Source: Ectocarpus siliculosus (taxonomy: Eukaryota > Sar > Phaeophyceae > Ectocarpales > Ectocarpaceae). From it: 29,446 nucleotides of DNA. The stretch covers positions 3,636,449 to 3,665,894 of the forward strand of contig FN649737.1 of NCBI GenBank assembly GCA_000310025.1. Direction: 5' to 3'. The position numbers and the translations under genes were made by a program. Below the pieces are notes generated by a model. The model saw only the letters and a program-made list of their open reading frames with translations. It was not told the DNA's origin and searched no databases. Below are positions 18,701 through 24,700 of this stretch, in pieces (position 1 is the stretch's first letter; each line of letters starts with the position of its first letter).

Positions 18701-21700
18701 CCTCTTTAGCATTGCATGCCACTGCTTAGATGCCTGCCTCAAGCCATACAGAATCTTGCCAAATTTTACAATCATTCCAGATAGAGCTCCACATCCCTGC
18801 GGTAGGCGCATGTACACGTCTTCCTCCAACTCCGAACGCACAAAAGCTTGCTCAATATCGAAATGACACAGGTCGAGGTTAAACTCGCACGCCAAAGCAG
18901 CCAACATCCTAACATACGAAACAGAAACGGTAGGCGCGTACAACTCTCCAAAGTCAATGTACTCTCTCTGCATATCATCTCTCGCTACAAGTCTCGACTT
19001 AACCTTGGTGGGCCACCCAAACTCATCTGCCTTCCAATCGAATACCCACTTAGCGTTAATTGCATTCTCCACTAATTGCTACTTTGCCGGAGTAAAAGTC
19101 CCCGCTTCCAACAAGCCGTAAAACTCCCTTTGCATGGAGTCGCTCCAGAGGTGTCGGTGCTCCGACGCCATGGCCTCGTTGTAGCTCTTTGGAACACGAA
19201 GGTCGCTAGCCTGGCAGTGCGGAAGGTCAGGGCGTTGCTCCGGCGGGCGCTGGTCTCGCAGCATGGCGTCAATGTCTTCCCGGTTGGCGAGAAGCGTGGC
19301 AAATGCAAGTGGGAAGCCAGCTCCTCCAGCCCCCGGGTCGACCGCTGCGAGTGCTCCCGCCTGCTCTCCTCCCCCCGCTCCCCCCGGCTCCCTGCGCTCC
19401 TCGTCCACCGCGCTCCGAGTCTCCAACATCGACACCAGAGTATTCTTGTCTAGCATCGAGATGAGACCTGTGCTGTGCCTGGTCCCCGATCTTGTGCGGC
19501 TCGGCAGCCGCGGGTCTGTCATACCCTCGGCCTTCTTACCCGAGCGAAGCTGCCGCATGGCGTGAGCCGTAAGCAGGGGCATCGCGTGGTCCGGCGGCGG
19601 CGGCTGGGCTGAATCGGGAGTCGCCGACGGTGATGTCGAGGCGGCAGAAGGCGGAGCTGGAGCGGGAGCTGGAGCGGGAGCTGGAGCGGATGATGGCGTG
19701 GGCGCTGGCGGCGGCGTGGCGACGATCGAAGGCTTTGGAGCGGGCGCGTTAGCTGGAGCGGGCGCCGGCGTGGGCGCTGGCGGCGGCGTGGCGGCGGTCG
19801 AAGGCGTCGGGACTGGGCCAAAGTTGATCGAGACGACCGGCGGCGTGAACGGGGGGTGCGTCGGCGCAGCGGTGATACCAGCGGAACCCCCCTCGCCGGC
19901 AGGCGCCGACGTCACCCACGATACGTTGTTGGTGTAGACGACGCGGCCGGTGGACGCCTTGAGGACCTTGACGGTGCCGCTCGGGTGGTTGTCCCCGCCG
20001 TTCAGGTAGTAGCCGAGGGTGGCCTGGTCGTCGAGCTTAGTGCGGCGATCCTCACGCATGAAGCCGGGCTGGAAGAACCTCAGCACGCGGAACGGCCCCT
20101 GCTCGCCGGTGAACATCTCGAGCGGCGAGCATCGCCCGGGGTTGGCCTTGGTCGCCGACTGGTTGAGAGCGTCGGCGGCCCACTTCGCTGATTCCATCCA
20201 AAGACGGTCACCGCGCTGGTCGAGGCCGGGGATGGAGGCGAAGTCGACGTTGAACACACGGCCAGCGCTGCGGCGGGCGGCCATGCCGGCCTTCATAATC
20301 CGCCAGATGGCGCTCTCGACGACGCCGTTGTACTTCGGAGTGCCAGGCGGGGTGAACTCGACGCCGATGCCGTTGTCGTCGCAGAATTGCCGGAAGTCGC
20401 CACGGGTCCACTCGGTGCCGTTGTCGACGCGGAAACACTCGATGCGCCCGAGGTCGTACCGCCCCACGTCCGCCAGCAGCCTTTTCGTTGCCGCCAGCGC
20501 GTCGGACTTCCGCCGGAGACCGTAGACCTTGTTCCACCGCGAGGCGCTGTCGACGGCGACGAACAGGTAGAGGTTGCCGCCCAGGGAAGGCACAAGCGGT
20601 CCACACAAGTCCAGGTGAACACGCCCGAGTGGCTTGAACGCCCGCGCTCCCGGCCCCCGCGGCACCGACGCTCGCCTGCCCTTCGCCTTCATGCAGTCCG
20701 TGCACGGTTCCAGCTCGCCTGTGAGAGTGATGCCCCTCTGCCGAGCAGTTTCTCTCAATAGCGGTTCACAAGCGTGTGCGAGGGAACGGTGGAAGCGGTT
20801 GATGTCCACGGACTGATCGGTTGAACCAAGAGCAAAGGGGGACGCACCAGGGCCAAGCGCGGCCGCACCCAAGTCAAAATCAGCACCCCCATCAATATCA
20901 TCCAAAACAGCAGCCACACGCGCAGCATCAGTCTCAGGGATAAACGCGGGGAAAAACTCTTGATACGGGGTGTCATCATAGCCATCCATGAGCTGCTCGT
21001 CGGTGAGCACACTCGTATCTCCAAGATCCATACCCGGAAAAGTACCCACACACACAAACTCGGACGCCGAAGAAGGTACTACGCCGGCAGAGCCGGCGGG
21101 CGGGACGCTCTCACTCGCAGGTACTACACTGGTGGGACCAGTGGGCGTGACGCTATCAGTCGAAGGTACTACGCTGGTGGGACCAGCGGGCGTGACGCTC
21201 TCACTCGAAGGTACTACGCTAGCAGAGCCAGCGGGAGGAAAACGCAACACTGACACCAATTCGCGGAGCCCCCGCTGGGGGAAGGGGAACACGAATCGGG
21301 GGCATTCACGAATGCGGGCAAAGCAGCAGAGTCTACTACAATCGCAGATGGGTCGTAAGGCAACCGCATAGCATAAGCGGCAGACGCTTTCTCCTCTCTA
21401 GCAAACAGCAGTCCATTTTGTAAAGTCGCACCACGCTCGTCTTGAAGGATTTGTTGCTTGAGGGAAACAGCATGCGTGGAGAACAGGTTGAAATTCAGGC
21501 TTTCCACTACAGATACGTCTGTCAGCTTCACACACATCGTCGTTTGTTCGCCATTCTCATCCTCCTGAAAGAAGCTAAGGTTGATGCTACCGATAGCTTG
21601 CACTTCTAGCAGTCGACCATCACCTACGACGACATACTTCCTATTTGCGGGGATCTCCTGCAGGTCGTACATGTGTAGGCTACTGTTGGTAAAACTGTTG

Positions 21701-24700
21701 CTTGCACCTGAATCAGCTACCCATCTCTCGCTACCAGGCGGCCCCTCACTACATTCCACACTCAGCAAAGACGAAGCAGACGCAGCAGACTCAACTCCAA
21801 TCGTCACTCCTATCCTACCAAAAAAATCTTCGGGGTGAGACTTGCCTAGGGGCACCGATTGTGCCGTGCAGAGGTGGAGGTAGCCCGAAGATGGAGGCGT
21901 GCCAGGAGAAGGGGTTGAGGACGAGGAGGAAGCGGTGCTGCTGCTGCTCGCGGGGGGGGCCTGACGTGGCTGCTCGGATGACGAATCTTGGCCGGCGGGA
22001 GGGTAGTAGACTTAGTGGATCCTGCCGTCAGATGAACGGCTGTCTTCGTACCCGGAGGAGTAGCTGTAGCTGTCCCCGCCGCCGGCGTAGTGGGCGTACC
22101 CGGCGTCGTGGTAGTCGTCGTCGTAGGAGTAGCCGTCGTAGTAGTCGCCGTAATCTTCGTAGTAGCCACCATCATCGTGGGCGTAGTACACAACGTACGC
22201 CTGCTCTCTTCTGTGGCCAGGACGCGCGTGCCCCGGGCCTCTCCCTGCCCGCTCTCTCTCGGCACGACCGTCGCTGCTATGGTGTCCCGCGGGCCCACGA
22301 CCCCCCGTGTGACTCCCCAGACGACCACCAGGCCCACGTCCACGAAGAGGTCGCGGGGGGGGTGAGGCTTGGCTCCAGCCACCGCCACCATGACCGGTGT
22401 GGTGCTGCTGCTCTATCCTCACCCATCGCCCGCCACCGCGGTCGGGTCCCGGCGGCGGTCTACCCCCTCGCTGGCTACCGCCGCTACCGCGGATGCCGCC
22501 GCCCGAGCGGCGTTCCTCGGCGCCCTCTCTCGAACGCGCGCGCCGCAGTTTCTTGTGGAAACGACACTGCTCGTTGGTGTGAAAATCGGACTGGTGGTAG
22601 CGGCAAAATCCGTCGGGGTCGTCGTTGAACACGTCACCCTTTTTGTTCTCTCCGTCACGATCTGGACCGCCAGCTGCTCCGTGGCCGCCGTCTTGACCCC
22701 CGGATGCCCCCCCACTGCCCCCGCCGCGCCGGCCCATGCCGGACGCGGCGAGAGCGAGCTCCACCTCGCGCCTCTCCCCCTTGCTCCTCTCGCGCTCCAT
22801 CTCCACGTGGGCGTCCCTCACCACAGTCTCAAGGGTACGCAACGTCAGGACATCATGGGCAAGCAGTATTCCTTTTTGCACGACATACAACGAAGAGGGA
22901 AGGCCACGAACAATGTCTTTGTTGGCATCTGTTTCATCCATAATCGTGCCTACAGATGCTAGACGCAGGCGAAGGGCTTCTGCCCGGGCAATATAGTCCT
23001 GTGGACTCTCCGACTCTTTCATCTCCAACTCCTTCCAGTCCTGCTCCAACCTAGACTTTTCTGACTGCTTCTTCTCTTGATAGAACTCGGTCACTATTTT
23101 CCAGCCTTTTTGTGGACTCTCACACACCAGAATCAAACTCTGAATCGGGGGGTACAAGACCTTGCTGATGAGAATATTCCATAGTTTGAAAGACTTGTCT
23201 ACCACATTATTGCCAAAAAGTCTCCGAAGCTCTGCTACATTCACACCTTTCCAACCTTGACCTCGACCTCCAGTTCCAACGCATCATGCACACCCTCCTC
23301 CTGAAAATATGAAATCATCTTACCACGAAAAATATCAAACATAACATACAAGTCCTGCTCCTTCTTCACGCTACCAAGCCAAGGTTCTATTTCTGAGCCA
23401 GGATTGACACGAAACGTGCCTGAGCGGGCAAAGCCCTGTTGTTGAGCGATGGCCTCAGCTGTCGCCTTAGCCGCTTGCGCCACGATGTGTGCGACGCTGC
23501 TGGGGTCGTTGAATGTGGCTGGTGTACCCTGGCTGGAGGGTGATGGTTGGTTACCAGTAGGTGGGACTGGGTTGCCCGCTGGAGTGGCTGGGTTGCCGGC
23601 TGGTGGTTGGGCAATGGTGACTTCTCCCTCGTTGATCCTGTTGGCTTCGAGTTCGGCTTGCACTCGTTGCTGGACGATTTCCTCCACTTTTTGTTGTAGC
23701 TCTTCCCCGCTGAGGGCGGAGAGGTCGATGTCCTCCATGATGTTTGGTGTTGTGGGAGTCTACCGATTGCGCGTGACTGCACAACCCCCGGAAGGCTACG
23801 CCCGCGCGCAGATACCGTGATATCGCACTAGTGTGAAAGGTAAACTACGCTGGGGTGCAGCAAGCCCGTGTTGGGCGTTACTTGGGGCACTGGGTAGTCG
23901 GCCGTGTTAGGCCGCGAGAGAGAGATTGAGGTGGCGTTGGAGTAAGCGTTGGAGAAGGAAACTTGATTGGAGAGAGCGACGGCGGTAGCGGTGGAGAGAG
24001 AGGAAGTGAGCTGCACGCACGCAAGCCTCATCACATCCGCCACGCCAAAAGGGTCCCCGTGACTGCACCGGTGGTACCCCACAACACACGAAATTCCCAA
24101 CACGTATCCCCCTGGGATCCTCACGACCAGATACTGCTGCGAGTATATCTAACAGGCCCCACGAAACGTTGGCGCTGCACTGCACGATGCTACCACATCG
24201 ATAGCCGTCAATAGAGTGCAAGACCCGGAAATCTGGTAGCCACATCGCAATCACTCTTTCATTCGCAACAAATTAGTATGTTGTCTTCCTTCTCTTTGTG
24301 CTTCGATGCTTGGGTTGGATACCTGTGTTTTATTGAGTGCTTGCATGTGTCTTTTCTTCTCTTGACACGCGCGCGTTTTTGTCGGTGGTAGCGAGCTTGT
24401 TCGTTAGGTGGTTGCACGCGCGCTCGGTGATGTGCTCGTTTATATGCATGCGTAGTGCTTCTTTTATCGTGACGGCGGCAGCGAAGAAACAACCGGTTGT
24501 TTGCGTGTCTTTCATCGATCGTACGATGAATGTACTATTAATATGACTAGATCTTTGCAGCCTCTCAAGCGTTGTTGGTGATTGCTTCGCCAGTCAATGT
24601 CAGTGCCTTGATTACAAAGACCAGATGGAGTTCACGATATAGCGAACAAGAAAGAACGTGTAGTCTATAGATGCAGGAGATACCATCAATCTTTTCTACC

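Larger units (their letters stand above)
17113..24154 (-). mobile_element. Full-length Ty1/copia LTR retrotransposon, 7,042 bp
   Basis: LTRs at 17,113-17,435 and 23,834-24,154 are flanked by a perfect 5-bp target-site duplication GGCCC (17,108-17,112 and 24,155-24,159). Coding order on the minus strand is gag, protease, integrase, RT, RNase H; integrase before RT is diagnostic of Ty1/copia. By eye the LTRs differ by four substitutions and one 2-bp GA indel, which indicates a recent insertion. The coding region nevertheless has in-frame stops at 22,014-22,012 and 19,081-19,079 and frame changes near 23,241, between 21,290 and 21,214, and near 18,605, 18,490 and 18,190. As read, it cannot make an intact polyprotein without recoding. 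It lies within the intron of the secreted protein gene, in the same orientation. Confidence 0.95.

Noticed and set aside
19263-20761. Plus-strand frames opposite the copia integrase and linker
   Set aside because: GC-rich coding sequence leaves antisense frames open. They have no domain, while the minus strand has the full integrase signature.
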